A DNA stretch of 64,000 nucleotides, from NCBI RefSeq assembly GCF_027924905.1, contig NZ_AP027055.1, positions 2,530,182-2,594,181 on the forward strand. Reading direction: 5' to 3'. This DNA comes from Limnohabitans sp. INBF002 (GTDB lineage Bacteria; Pseudomonadota; Gammaproteobacteria; Burkholderiales; Burkholderiaceae_C). The notes below the pieces were generated by a model. It did not search any database. It was given only the letters and a program-made list of their open reading frames with translations, and was not told the DNA's origin. The position numbers and the translations under genes were made by a program. Positions 1-9,034 of the stretch are shown in pieces (position 1 is the stretch's first letter; each line of letters opens with the position of its first letter).

Positions 1-69
1 GCTTACTGCGAAGCCGCATTTGAGCAGCACAACACCGATGTGTTGCAGTTCACCTTGGTCAAGCCATGA
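1..69 (+). CDS. C-terminal fragment of a Cfa-like SAM methyltransferase
   Basis: Only the last 22 codons are present; the gene begins left of the window. The frame starts at base 1 and ends in TGA at 67-69. The visible tail contains AYCEAAFEQHNTDV followed by a hydrophobic strand ending LVKP. This resembles the C-terminus of cyclopropane-fatty-acyl-phospholipid synthases, where an AYCEAAF-type helix precedes the last strand. The stop overlaps the ATG of the next gene (ATGA), so the two are translationally coupled. The following genes (chalcone-isomerase-like, DUF3833, SDR, NTF2-like) are known companions of cfa-type genes in proteobacteria, which supports the call. Too little sequence remains to name the exact subfamily. 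Confidence 0.6.
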   Translation, partial: AYCEAAFEQHNTDVLQFTLVKP

Positions 70-668
70 CCACACGCCGCAGCGCATTGACCCATGTGAT
101 GCGTGCGGCGGTTCTCAGCTGTGCGGGTGCCTTGTCGTTAGACGCACACGCCAACCAGCAAAGCAACGCCAAGCCAGACACACCAACCGCAGTCCCAAGT
201 TTTGTGCGCTCCCTGCTTCGCGGCACACCGCGCCTGATTGGGCAGCACCGATTCACCTATTGGGGCTTTGAGGTGTACGACGCCAGCCTGTGGGGCAGCA
301 CCGCTTTTGCCCCCGACAACTGGGCCATGCAAGCCTTGGTGCTAGAGCTGCGCTACCTGCGGGATTTCAAAGGCGCTGACATTGCGCAACGCTCCATAGA
401 TGAAATGCAAGGCCAGCGTACCTTGAGCGCTGCCCAACAACACAACTGGTCGGGCGTGTTGCAATCGCTCATTCCAAACGTGCGCAGCGGCGACCGCATC
501 ACCGGCGTTTACGCCCCCGACAAAGGCATGCAGCTCTTGCACCAAGACCGCCTGTTGGGTGACATAACCGACGCAGAATTGGCGAAACGCTTTTTTGGCA
601 TTTGGTTGGCCCCCGAAACTTCGCAACGCCAGCTTCGCCAGCAATTGCTGGCCGGCGCTCAACAATGA
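66..668 (+). CDS. chalcone isomerase-like domain protein, exported
   Basis: A 200-residue protein with an N-terminal hydrophobic segment at about residues 10-30 that reads as a signal peptide ending near AHA. The mature part carries the YWGFEVYDASLW and LELRYLRDF stretches typical of the bacterial chalcone-isomerase-like family (Chalcone_3 type). Bacterial members of this fold are not flavonoid enzymes; fatty-acid binding or periplasmic lipid roles are suspected, but no reaction is established. The start ATG overlaps the upstream Cfa-like stop codon by 4 bases, and the DUF3833 gene follows after a short gap, so it sits inside one operon. Family membership is well supported; biochemical function is unknown. 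Confidence 0.75.
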   Translation: MTTRRSALTHVMRAAVLSCAGALSLDAHANQQSNAKPDTPTAVPSFVRSLLRGTPRLIGQHRFTYWGFEVYDASLWGSTAFAPDNWAMQALVLELRYLRDFKGADIAQRSIDEMQGQRTLSAAQQHNWSGVLQSLIPNVRSGDRITGVYAPDKGMQLLHQDRLLGDITDAELAKRFFGIWLAPETSQRQLRQQLLAGAQQ

Positions 669-712
669 AGCCCAGCACCGCAGAACTGCATTTGAACTTT
701 GGGAGAAACCAG

Positions 713-1267
713 ATGGTGAACAGACGACAACTCTTAACCCGCAGTGCCACCGGCATGGGCGCACTGGCTGCTGTGGGCTTGAGCGGCTGTGCCAGCCCTT
801 CGATTGAAGACTACGCCCAGGACAAACCCACGCTGGACTTGCGCAGCTACTTCAACGGCAAGGTCGATGCCTGGGGCGTGTTCACAGACCGCCAAGGCAA
901 AGTGGTGAAGCGCTTCACCGTGGACATGGCCTGCACTTGGCAGGGAGAACAGGGCGTGTTGGATGAGCGCTTTGTCTACTCCGATGGCACACAAGAGCGC
1001 CGCATTTGGAAACTCACCCACTTGGGTAACGGCCAGTACCAAGGCACGGCTGGCGACGTGGTGGGCATCGCCAGCGGACAAACACGCGGCAACGCCTTTC
1101 GTTGGGGCTACACCTTGGCCTTGCCCGTGGACGGCCGTGTGCTGCATGTGAGCATGGACGATTGGATGTATCTGATGAGCGACCGTGTCATGCTCAACAA
1201 AGCACGCATGAGCAAGTGGGGCGTGCACTTGGGCGACGTCACCTTGTCCTTCACTCGCCGAGGTTGA
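713..1267 (+). CDS. DUF3833 family lipoprotein
   Basis: A 184-residue protein. An open frame continues upstream, but the ATG at 713 has a GGGAG ribosome site 7 bases before it and gives a proper lipoprotein leader: a basic start (MVNRRQLLTRS), a hydrophobic core and the lipobox LSGC, so Cys 24 would be lipidated. The body, with DLRSYFNGKVDAWGVFTDR and a conserved D-W-M-Y stretch, matches the DUF3833 family. The family recurs beside cyclopropane-fatty-acid synthase genes and probably acts on or binds membrane lipids in the periplasm, but no activity is proven. It is followed after one base by the SDR gene, again indicating one transcript. Confidence 0.75.
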   Translation: MVNRRQLLTRSATGMGALAAVGLSGCASPSIEDYAQDKPTLDLRSYFNGKVDAWGVFTDRQGKVVKRFTVDMACTWQGEQGVLDERFVYSDGTQERRIWKLTHLGNGQYQGTAGDVVGIASGQTRGNAFRWGYTLALPVDGRVLHVSMDDWMYLMSDRVMLNKARMSKWGVHLGDVTLSFTRRG

Positions 1268-1268
1268 C

Positions 1269-2051
1269 ATGTCTTGGATCAAACCCATGAACCCACCCAT
1301 CACCGACTGGCAGGGCCGCAGCGTGTGGCTGATTGGCGCGTCTAGCGGCATTGGCTTGGCCACCGCCAAAGCCCTGCATGCCGCAGGCGCCCGCGTGGTG
1401 GTATCGGCACGCAATGCCGGGTTGCTGCAACAGTTTGTCGACGACCACCCTGGCGCGCAAGCGGTGGTGCTGGATGTGGCTGACACTGCCGCCATTGCCA
1501 CCGCAGCCCGCTACGTGCAAACACAACAAGGTTTGGATGTGGTGATGTACTGTGCGGGCTACTACCAAGCCATGCGCGCGGCCGACTATTCGCTGTCCGA
1601 AATGCTGCGCCACCTTGACATCAACTACACCGGCGCTCTGCGTGTGCTGGATGCTGTGCTGCCCGAGTTGCTGCCGCAGCAGCGCGGCCACATCAGTTTT
1701 ATTTCTAGCGTGGCGGGCTTTCGCGGTTTGCCGCAAAGCTTGGCGTACGGGCCCACCAAGGCCGCGCTTATCAATTTGGCAGAGGCTTTGTATTACGACG
1801 TGTCGCCCCACGGTATTGGCGTGAGTTTGATCAACCCTGGCTTTGTAGAAACTCCGCTGGTAGCCAACAACGACTTTCCCATGCCCGCGCTCATCACGCC
1901 CAACAAAGCCGCTTCTGAAATTTTGAACGGATGGCGTCAGGGCCAATTTCACATTCACTTTCCTAAGCGCTTCACACGCATGTTGCTTTTGATGCGCTTG
2001 CTGCCTTATCGCTGGTACTTTGCCTTGGTACGCCGCGGCACTGGCATGTAA
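1269..2051 (+). CDS. short-chain dehydrogenase/reductase (SDR family)
   Basis: A 260-residue classical SDR. The N-terminal nucleotide-binding loop GASSGIG lies at residues 23-29. The catalytic triad is visible as Ser147, Tyr160 and Lys164 (in AYGPTKAA), with the usual 13-residue Ser-Tyr spacing. A positively charged C-terminal part (RFTRMLLLMRLLPYRW) looks membrane-associating, as in SDRs acting on lipid substrates. It begins one base after the DUF3833 gene and lies 9 bases before the NTF2-like gene. In this Cfa-linked context it probably oxidises or reduces a modified acyl chain, which is an inference. ATG at 1287 is an alternative start. Confidence 0.8.
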   Translation: MSWIKPMNPPITDWQGRSVWLIGASSGIGLATAKALHAAGARVVVSARNAGLLQQFVDDHPGAQAVVLDVADTAAIATAARYVQTQQGLDVVMYCAGYYQAMRAADYSLSEMLRHLDINYTGALRVLDAVLPELLPQQRGHISFISSVAGFRGLPQSLAYGPTKAALINLAEALYYDVSPHGIGVSLINPGFVETPLVANNDFPMPALITPNKAASEILNGWRQGQFHIHFPKRFTRMLLLMRLLPYRWYFALVRRGTGM

Positions 2052-2060
2052 GAGGTCACG

Positions 2061-2528
2061 ATGCCATTTCAACTGACCCAGCCTGACAGCCCCGAAGCTG
2101 CACTACAACGCGTGGTGCATTTTTTTGAACACCTGCAACCTGGCGACGTGGCGCGTGCGGGGCAGCTCTACACCGCAGACGCGCAGTTCAAAGATCCCTT
2201 CAATGAGGTGCAAGGCATCTCAGCGATTGCGCGCATCTTTACCCACATGTTTGAAGCGCTAGAAGCACCACGCTTTGTGATTACCCAGCAAGTACAAAAC
2301 GGTGCGCAATGTTTTGTCACTTGGGATTTTTTCTTCTCTGCGCCACGCATGGACAACGGCGCAATACAAACCATTCGCGGCGCAACCCACTTTGTGTTGC
2401 GTGAAGAAGCCGGCGTGTGGCGCGTGGCCGTGCACCGCGACTATTGGGATGCAGCAGAAGAGCTGTACGAGAAGCTGCCCGTGGTGGGCAGCGTGATGCG
2501 TTGGTTGAAAAAACGCGCCAACAGCTAA
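2061..2528 (+). CDS. nuclear transport factor 2 / SnoaL-like protein
   Basis: A 155-residue protein with the small cone-shaped NTF2/SnoaL pattern: an N-terminal helix (VVHFFEHLQPGDVARAGQLY), then FKDPFNEVQG, then beta strands with TWDFFFSAPR and ATHFVLREEAGVWRV. Members are either small isomerase/hydrolase-type enzymes or ligand-binding accessory domains; no catalytic residue can be assigned safely here. It is the last gene of the plus-strand operon that begins with the Cfa-like methyltransferase, and in other proteobacteria the same set (SDR, NTF2-like, Cfa-like) recurs. It converges on the glutathione transferase gene with only 1 base between stop codons. Confidence 0.7.
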   Translation: MPFQLTQPDSPEAALQRVVHFFEHLQPGDVARAGQLYTADAQFKDPFNEVQGISAIARIFTHMFEALEAPRFVITQQVQNGAQCFVTWDFFFSAPRMDNGAIQTIRGATHFVLREEAGVWRVAVHRDYWDAAEELYEKLPVVGSVMRWLKKRANS

Positions 2529-2529
2529 A

Positions 2530-3144
2530 TCAAACCGGCGCTGTGTCTTTGAAGCTTGGGCGTTGTGCCAAACGCTCATACAAAGCAGCCAGATTGGGGT
2601 GCTGACCACGCCAATCAATGTGCGCGAAACGGAAATCCAAGTAGCCCAAGGCTGCGCCCACCGCAATGTCCGCCAAGCTCAGGTGAATGCCCACGCAGTT
2701 GCTGCGCTCGGCCAAAGCACGATCCATCGCAATCAAGCTGTCGTCAATCTTTTTCATTTGACGCTCAATCCACGCTTGGCTGCGCTCCCCCTCTTTGCGA
2801 CCAGGCCAAGTGGCTTCCAGACGGGCAAGAATGGCCGCGTCCAACAAGCCATCAGCCAAAGCCTCCCAAGTTTTTACTTCGGCGCGTTCGCGGCCACTGC
2901 CAGGAATGAGCTTGCCCACGGGTGACAGGGTGTCCACATATTCAACGATGACGCGCGAGTCAAACAGCGCCTCGCCGCCTTCCATGATGAGGCAAGGCAC
3001 CTTGCCCAAAGGGTTGGATGCCGTGATGTTGGTATCTGCAGCCCAGACGTCTTCGGTCACAAACTGGTAGTCCAGTTTCTTCTCGGCCATGACGATGCGC
3101 ACTTTGCGCACATAGGGGCTGGTAATTGCACCAATCAGTTTCAT
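2530..3144 (-). CDS. glutathione S-transferase family protein
   Basis: A 204-residue protein. It opens with the thioredoxin-like GST domain (MKLIGAITSPYVRKVRIVMAEK, then NPLGKVPCLIMEGGEALFDS with the cis-Pro and the Ser/Asp glutathione contact) and closes with an all-helical domain (SLADIAVGAALGYLDFRF, the usual N-capping motif). The open frame extends much further upstream, antisense to purB, but the ATG at 3144 gives the normal GST length and N-terminus, so the extension is noise. It is divergent from purB. Substrate cannot be read from sequence; related stringent-starvation-like GSTs act in detoxification or stress. Confidence 0.85.
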   Translation of the reverse strand: MKLIGAITSPYVRKVRIVMAEKKLDYQFVTEDVWAADTNITASNPLGKVPCLIMEGGEALFDSRVIVEYVDTLSPVGKLIPGSGRERAEVKTWEALADGLLDAAILARLEATWPGRKEGERSQAWIERQMKKIDDSLIAMDRALAERSNCVGIHLSLADIAVGAALGYLDFRFAHIDWRGQHPNLAALYERLAQRPSFKDTAPV

Positions 3145-3216
3145 ATGTTTTTCATAGATTTGTTGAGACTCTAGTTTAGCGAGCTTGGCGTATACATGGC
3201 ACTTGGGCCAAGCACC

Positions 3217-4632
<1,416 letters not shown>

Positions 4633-4636
4633 ACAG

Positions 4637-5197
4637 ATGGCGATCAAATCCACCATCTTCAAAGCGAACGTTCAAATCGCTGACATTGACCACGGCTACT
4701 ACGCCGACCACGCGCTGACCCTCGCGCGTCACCCCAGCGAAACCGATGAACGCATGATGGTGCGTTTGGTCGCGCTGTCATTGCAAGCGCATTTGCTACA
4801 AGACGTGTGCAACGGCGACGGCGTACTGGCGTTTGGTGCTGGTCTGTCAGACCCCGACGAACCCGATGTGATGCTGACCGATTTCACCGGCCGCAAGCGC
4901 CTGTGGATTGAAGTGGGTCAGCCCGAAGAAAAGCCACTGCTCAAAGCCTGCAGCAAGGCCGACCAAGTGATGTTGTATGTGTTCTCCAGCTCAGGCGATG
5001 TCTGGTGGAAGAACATGCAAAACAAACTCATCAAACCCACCACCCTGCAGGTGTGGCGCATTCCAAGCAGCGCCTCGCAAGATTTGGCCAACCTGGCCGA
5101 GCGCAGCATGCAGCTGCAAGCGACCATTCAAGAGGGCGTGGTGATGATGAGCAACGGCAAGACCACCGTTGACATTGAGTGCGAGCGCTGGAAATAA
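4637..5197 (+). CDS. yaeQ: YaeQ family protein
   Basis: A 186-residue YaeQ protein: MAIKSTIFKANVQIADIDHGYYADHALTLARHPSE is split by the family's typical H-P-SET-DERMM pattern, followed by a central D-E-P-D...G....W.EVGQP core. The fold resembles PD-(D/E)XK nucleases, and conserved acidic residues (DEPDV, EVGQPEEK) lie where such an active site would be, but no activity is established. An E. coli homologue was once linked to suppression of RfaH loss. It follows purB after 4 bases and is followed by a strong hairpin terminator at 5214-5236. Confidence 0.9.
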   Translation: MAIKSTIFKANVQIADIDHGYYADHALTLARHPSETDERMMVRLVALSLQAHLLQDVCNGDGVLAFGAGLSDPDEPDVMLTDFTGRKRLWIEVGQPEEKPLLKACSKADQVMLYVFSSSGDVWWKNMQNKLIKPTTLQVWRIPSSASQDLANLAERSMQLQATIQEGVVMMSNGKTTVDIECERWK

Positions 5198-5213
5198 GCG
5201 CTGCCACTCTGAC

Positions 5214-5239
5214 AAAGCGCACTTAAGGTGCGCTTTTTT
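5214..5239 (+). terminator. bidirectional rho-independent terminator after yaeQ
   Basis: A perfect 9-bp stem, AAAGCGCAC (5214-5222) with GTGCGCTTT (5228-5236), has a 5-base loop and a T run to 5239. The minus-strand DUF3717 gene ends inside it (stop at 5223-5225), so the hairpin can serve both converging genes. Confidence 0.85.
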
Positions 5240-5702
5240 CTTGCGCGTCAGATTTAGCTTCGCCGTCTTTTTGCGTATCGCCCACATCCACTGACGCACA
5301 CGCCAACGCACGCTCTGCGTACTTGTTGAAGCGCCAAGAGGTGCCAATCATGGTGATGCGTCGCCACGTGCTGCGCTTCTCGCCTGGCGACATTTCTGGC
5401 CAGTACTGCACTTCTTCAAACGTGCGGCCACAGCCTTTGCACTCTTCATCGCCTTGGCTGGTCGAACAAATGGCGATGCACGGGGCGTCGGGTGTGGTGC
5501 GGTACCAACCTAGCCATGCTTCGTAAGCCTTTTTGGGAAAGCCTTGTTCCGCCGCTTCTTCGTGGTGGTAATAAATCATCAACGCGTAGACCTCAGCCAG
5601 CGCGCGGATTTCTGGCGCCAGCGTGACGCCATCGGGTGAGGGTTTTTGTTCGCGCCAATAGTTGATGGCCGCTTCAATGTCGGTGATGTGAATGCCAGCC
5701 AT
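5223..5702 (-). CDS. DUF3717-DUF1289 two-domain protein
   Basis: A 159-residue protein. The first half (MAGIHITDIEAAINYWREQKP, then LAPEIRALAEVYALMI) is a DUF3717 domain, a small helical unit seen in Burkholderiales. The second half has a cysteine-rich DUF1289 motif, PCIAICSTSQGDEECKGCGR, with four cysteines in a C-x3-C...C-x2-C layout suited to binding one metal ion, then FEEVQYWPEMSPGEKRSTWRRI. The tail is charged and low in complexity. Function of neither domain is known; a small zinc or iron site is an inference from the cysteine spacing. It stands alone between converging yaeQ and the divergent holin-like gene. Confidence 0.8.
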   Translation of the reverse strand: MAGIHITDIEAAINYWREQKPSPDGVTLAPEIRALAEVYALMIYYHHEEAAEQGFPKKAYEAWLGWYRTTPDAPCIAICSTSQGDEECKGCGRTFEEVQYWPEMSPGEKRSTWRRITMIGTSWRFNKYAERALACASVDVGDTQKDGEAKSDAQEKSAP

Positions 5703-5781
5703 CGCGTTAGAGTTTGTTACCTAAAAAGCAGGGTGAAAGTCGGGGTGTGGATGATAGCGGCAATGCTATGCTGACCGAGCA

Positions 5782-6141
5782 ATGAAACTACTTTTAACTT
5801 GGGTACTCCATGCCACAGCCTTGATGGCATTGGCACACCTATACAGCGGCGTTGAGGTCACGGGCTTTGGTGCGGCCATGGCAGCCGCCTTGGTCATGGG
5901 CATTTTTAACCTCATCGTGCGCCCCGCCTTGGTCGTGCTGACCTTGCCTGTGACGTTTTTCACGCTGGGCTTGTTCTTGTTCGTCATCAATGCCTTCATG
6001 TTTTGGGCCGCGGCAGGCTTGCTCGAAGGCTTCTGGGTACGCGGCTTTGGCTCAGCCCTGCTGGGCTCGCTGATTTACTCCGCGTTTGGCGTGTTAATTG
6101 ATGCCGCGCTCGAGCGCTTGTTCCCGCCGCAAATTCTCTAA
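5782..6141 (+). CDS. phage holin family (YvlD-like) membrane protein
   Basis: A 119-residue protein with four predicted membrane segments (about residues 3-22, 28-50, 53-78 and 88-110), including NLIVRPALVVLTLPVTFFTLGL, the hallmark of the Phage_holin_4_2/YvlD family. Despite the family name there is no phage context; chromosomal members are small inner-membrane proteins of unknown role. Its last 48 bases overlap, antisense, the 3' end of the BepA-type protease gene. No clear ribosome site precedes the ATG, and a TATGCT hexamer lies 9 bases before it. Confidence 0.75.
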   Translation: MKLLLTWVLHATALMALAHLYSGVEVTGFGAAMAAALVMGIFNLIVRPALVVLTLPVTFFTLGLFLFVINAFMFWAAAGLLEGFWVRGFGSALLGSLIYSAFGVLIDAALERLFPPQIL

Positions 6142-7698
6142 TTCGCGCAAACGGGCGTCAATGATGGACGCCTCCATGTGGCCCGCGCGGTCTAACTTGC
6201 CTTCACTTGCCATTTGGTGCGCCAACAGCTGCGCGGCCTTAAAGCGGTCGAGGGCTGCGCCGTAATCCAACTCCATGGCGCGCGCCTCTGCTTGTGCACG
6301 AATGGCGCGCAAGCTATCGCCTTGCAACTCATAGGCCGAGGCCTGCAGCAACCACGCCGACGCATCACGTGGGTGCTGGTTCAACCACAACGACAACTCA
6401 CTTGCCGCCACTTTGCCTTGCGCAGGCTTTTGCGTAGCAACGCGGCTACGTGCCAGCTGCATACGCGTTGCACGGTCATGGCTGGCTAACACGGCAGCCT
6501 TCGGCTCAAGCAAGCCCACGGCTTGCGCAGCATCACCCGACATCAGCGCCAGCTCTGCAGCCAGCAAACGCACCACGCGGAGGGCGCTGAGTTCTAGGCC
6601 ACTCAAGCTTTGTAAACGGGCCAAATGCTGACGAGCGACTGCAAAATTACGCTGCTCCATCTCCGCCAAGGTCGCGCCGTACAACACCCCCGCTTGTTTG
6701 GCTTTGCTGGCCGATAACAACGTTGTGGCATTCGCTTGGGCAGCAATGGTGCGCAACACATCCACACCGGGCTTGGCCAACACTTGGGCACGGGCAGACA
6801 TCATGGCGTGCGTGGCTGTGGTCGCCACAGCGGCACGCGCAGGCAACAGCTGCTGACGCGCTTGGGCATCGGCGATGCGCTCGGTCGTCATGGGGTGGCT
6901 GCGCAAATAAGGGAAAGAGCCGTTGTCGTTCAAGCGGGCGGCTTGTTGTAGTTTTTCAAACATGGTGACAAAGCCTTGGGCTTCGTAGCCAGCTTCGGTC
7001 ATCACGCCATAGCCCACGCGGTCGGCCTCGCGCTCCATGTCGCGCGAGAAGTTCAGCTGACTTTGTATCGCTGCAGCTTGTCCACCGACCATCACGGCAT
7101 TTGCTGCACTCATGCTGCTGGCGTTTGCTGTGCGACTGGCCGCCAACATGCCCAAAATCATGGCGCCCATCACCATCGGGCCTTGACGGCCTTGCTGCGC
7201 AATCATGCGTGCGATGTGGCGTTGCGTGACGTGGCTCAACTCATGCGCGAGCACTGACGCCAATTCATCTGCGCTGCTGACCGCCGAAATTAGCCCCAAA
7301 TGCACGCCCAAGTAACCACCCGGCAATGCAAACGCGTTGATGCTGCGGTCGCGAATGAGCGAAACCTCCCAAGAAAACTGCTGCTCCAACTCAGGCGTCA
7401 ACTCGCCGCGTTGACGAGCCGAGGCCAGCAACGTTTGCCAGATCGACTGCAAATAGTCGCCGAGCACGGGATCGTCTAAGTAATCGGGGTCACGGTAAAT
7501 TTCCCGCGCGATGCTTTCGCCCAAGCGCCGCTCGACGCCCAGTGGCACCTCTGCACCATCGCCTAAATTAGGCAAGCGACTGGGATTGAGTTGCGCATGG
7601 GCGGGCGCCACGGGCAGCAGCAAAGCCGCGCACACACTCAGCACGCCAAAGCGACGTAAAAGATGGGGCGAAAGCTGGGTGGAAAGCATGTGTGCCAT
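6094..7698 (-). CDS. M48 family metalloprotease with TPR region (BepA/YfgC type)
   Basis: A 534-residue exported protein. Residues 1-36 form a signal peptide ending APAHA. The zinc site is HELSH at 152-156 (HEXXH), with the third ligand expected in MEREADRVG near residue 220. The C-terminal half is a string of helical TPR-like repeats (for example ARQHLARLQSLSGLELSALRVV). E. coli BepA is a periplasmic protease and chaperone that helps assemble outer-membrane proteins such as LptD or degrades stalled ones; the architecture here is the same. It is divergent from moaC and convergent with the holin-like gene, overlapping it by 48 bases. Confidence 0.88.
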   Translation of the reverse strand: MAHMLSTQLSPHLLRRFGVLSVCAALLLPVAPAHAQLNPSRLPNLGDGAEVPLGVERRLGESIAREIYRDPDYLDDPVLGDYLQSIWQTLLASARQRGELTPELEQQFSWEVSLIRDRSINAFALPGGYLGVHLGLISAVSSADELASVLAHELSHVTQRHIARMIAQQGRQGPMVMGAMILGMLAASRTANASSMSAANAVMVGGQAAAIQSQLNFSRDMEREADRVGYGVMTEAGYEAQGFVTMFEKLQQAARLNDNGSFPYLRSHPMTTERIADAQARQQLLPARAAVATTATHAMMSARAQVLAKPGVDVLRTIAAQANATTLLSASKAKQAGVLYGATLAEMEQRNFAVARQHLARLQSLSGLELSALRVVRLLAAELALMSGDAAQAVGLLEPKAAVLASHDRATRMQLARSRVATQKPAQGKVAASELSLWLNQHPRDASAWLLQASAYELQGDSLRAIRAQAEARAMELDYGAALDRFKAAQLLAHQMASEGKLDRAGHMEASIIDARLRELENLRREQALERGIN

Positions 7699-7744
7699 GG
7701 ACCGTATGATGCGGCTTTCATGTTAACCCGTTGTAAATTTCAGC

Positions 7745-8221
7745 ATGTCCACACTCACACACTTTGACGCACAAGGCCAAGCCCACATGGTGGACGTGGC
7801 CGACAAAGCCCACACCAAGCGCGTGGGCGTGGCCACAGGCCGCATCGTCATGTTGCCCGCCACCTTGACCTTGATTCAAAGCGGCACCGCCAAGAAAGGC
7901 GATGTGTTGGGCATCGCACGCATTGCAGGCATTCAAGCCGCCAAGAAAACCAGCGACTTGATTCCCCTGTGTCACCCACTCGCACTCACCCGCGTGGCGG
8001 TGGAATTTGCCATCGACGAAGCCACGCACAGCGTGCAATGCACGGCAACCGTGGAAACCGTCGGTCAAACGGGTGTGGAGATGGAGGCCCTCACCGCTGT
8101 GCAAGTCGCTTTACTCACGATCTATGACATGTGCAAAGCCGTGGACCGAGGCATGACGATGACCGATGTGCATTTGCTGGAGAAGCACGGCGGTAAGTCG
8201 GGCAGCTACGTAGCGGCCTAA
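7745..8221 (+). CDS. moaC: cyclic pyranopterin monophosphate synthase MoaC
   Basis: A 158-residue MoaC. It converts the 3',8-cyclo-GTP made by MoaA into cyclic pyranopterin monophosphate, the first stable molybdenum-cofactor intermediate. Signatures include [18 protein letters not shown], the LIPLCHPL metal- and substrate-site segment, and [25 protein letters not shown], with the conserved aspartate and lysine near the end. Length is typical. No other moa gene is next to it here. A TAAATT hexamer lies only five bases before the ATG and no Shine-Dalgarno sequence is present, so the mRNA may be leaderless. Confidence 0.96.
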   Translation: MSTLTHFDAQGQAHMVDVADKAHTKRVGVATGRIVMLPATLTLIQSGTAKKGDVLGIARIAGIQAAKKTSDLIPLCHPLALTRVAVEFAIDEATHSVQCTATVETVGQTGVEMEALTAVQVALLTIYDMCKAVDRGMTMTDVHLLEKHGGKSGSYVAA

Positions 8222-8238
8222 AAACCATCTATGTGCGC

Positions 8239-9021
8239 TTACTTTGCAGCGGCCTCTTCGGCCTGCTGCATTTGCCAAAGCTTCAAATACTTGTAGTAGC
8301 TGGTCTCAGCATTCGAGATAGACAACGCCAACCCATGTCCGCCATCTAAGAAACCTCGGCGAATCACATAGGTGCGAAAGAAGGCCCATGCACCGTGGCC
8401 CAAAGCCCCCGCCACCGACGAACGCTTGCCACGCGCATAGGCTTGTTTGGCAGAGGCACTGGAATACGCGTCGACCTTGGACAACACTTGCGAGAAGTTG
8501 AGGTAGCTGTAATGCAGCAAATGGTTGTGCAGCGCCTGCACGGGCAACTCGGTCACCACACGTTCATGCACCAGATCGTCTGAAAACTTGGCCGTGCCAC
8601 GCTTGAACAAGCGCAGCACATAGTCTGGTTGCCAGCCCGCATGATGGATGAATTTGCCGCAATACGACGACAAGCGGGGCAACTTGTAGGCCACGTCGGA
8701 CGCGTCCGCTTGCAACACCTGTTTGATTTCCGCAGCCAACTCGGGCGTGACGCGCTCGTCTGCATCAATCGACAACACCCAATCACAGGTAGCTAAATTT
8801 AAGGCTCGGTTTTTTTGTGGCCCAAAGCCTGGCCAATCAGCAGGCTGCGCCACTTTGGCGCCATGCTGCTGAGCAATGGCCACGGTGGCGTCTGTGCTTT
8901 GGCTGTCCACCACAATGATTTCATCAACCAAACCGCGCATGGACTGCAAGCAGTCGTGCAGGTTATGCGCTTCGTTGCGCGTGATGACGATGGCCGAGAG
9001 GGTGGGGTGAGCGTGGGTCAT
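8239..9021 (-). CDS. family 2 glycosyltransferase (WaaE/KdtX type)
   Basis: A 260-residue GT2 enzyme. The GT-A core shows SAIVITRNEAHNLHDCL at the N-terminus, EIIVVDSQSTDAT near residues 34-46, and the metal-binding DAD at 86-88 (SIDADERVTPE). The WPGFGPQKNRAL stretch and the YVLRLFKRG segment are typical of WaaE/KdtX-like transferases that add a sugar to the lipopolysaccharide core or related glycans. It starts 13 bases after the PglL-like oligosaccharyltransferase gene and is probably cotranscribed with it, so building the glycan later moved to pilin is possible. That link is inferred from position only. Confidence 0.85.
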   Translation of the reverse strand: MTHAHPTLSAIVITRNEAHNLHDCLQSMRGLVDEIIVVDSQSTDATVAIAQQHGAKVAQPADWPGFGPQKNRALNLATCDWVLSIDADERVTPELAAEIKQVLQADASDVAYKLPRLSSYCGKFIHHAGWQPDYVLRLFKRGTAKFSDDLVHERVVTELPVQALHNHLLHYSYLNFSQVLSKVDAYSSASAKQAYARGKRSSVAGALGHGAWAFFRTYVIRRGFLDGGHGLALSISNAETSYYKYLKLWQMQQAEEAAAK

Positions 9022-9034
9022 GTTGCAGATGAGT

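Noticed and set aside
5782..6141. Holin-family protein as a sign of a prophage.
   Set aside because: There are no other phage genes nearby; the family name is historical and chromosomal members are common.
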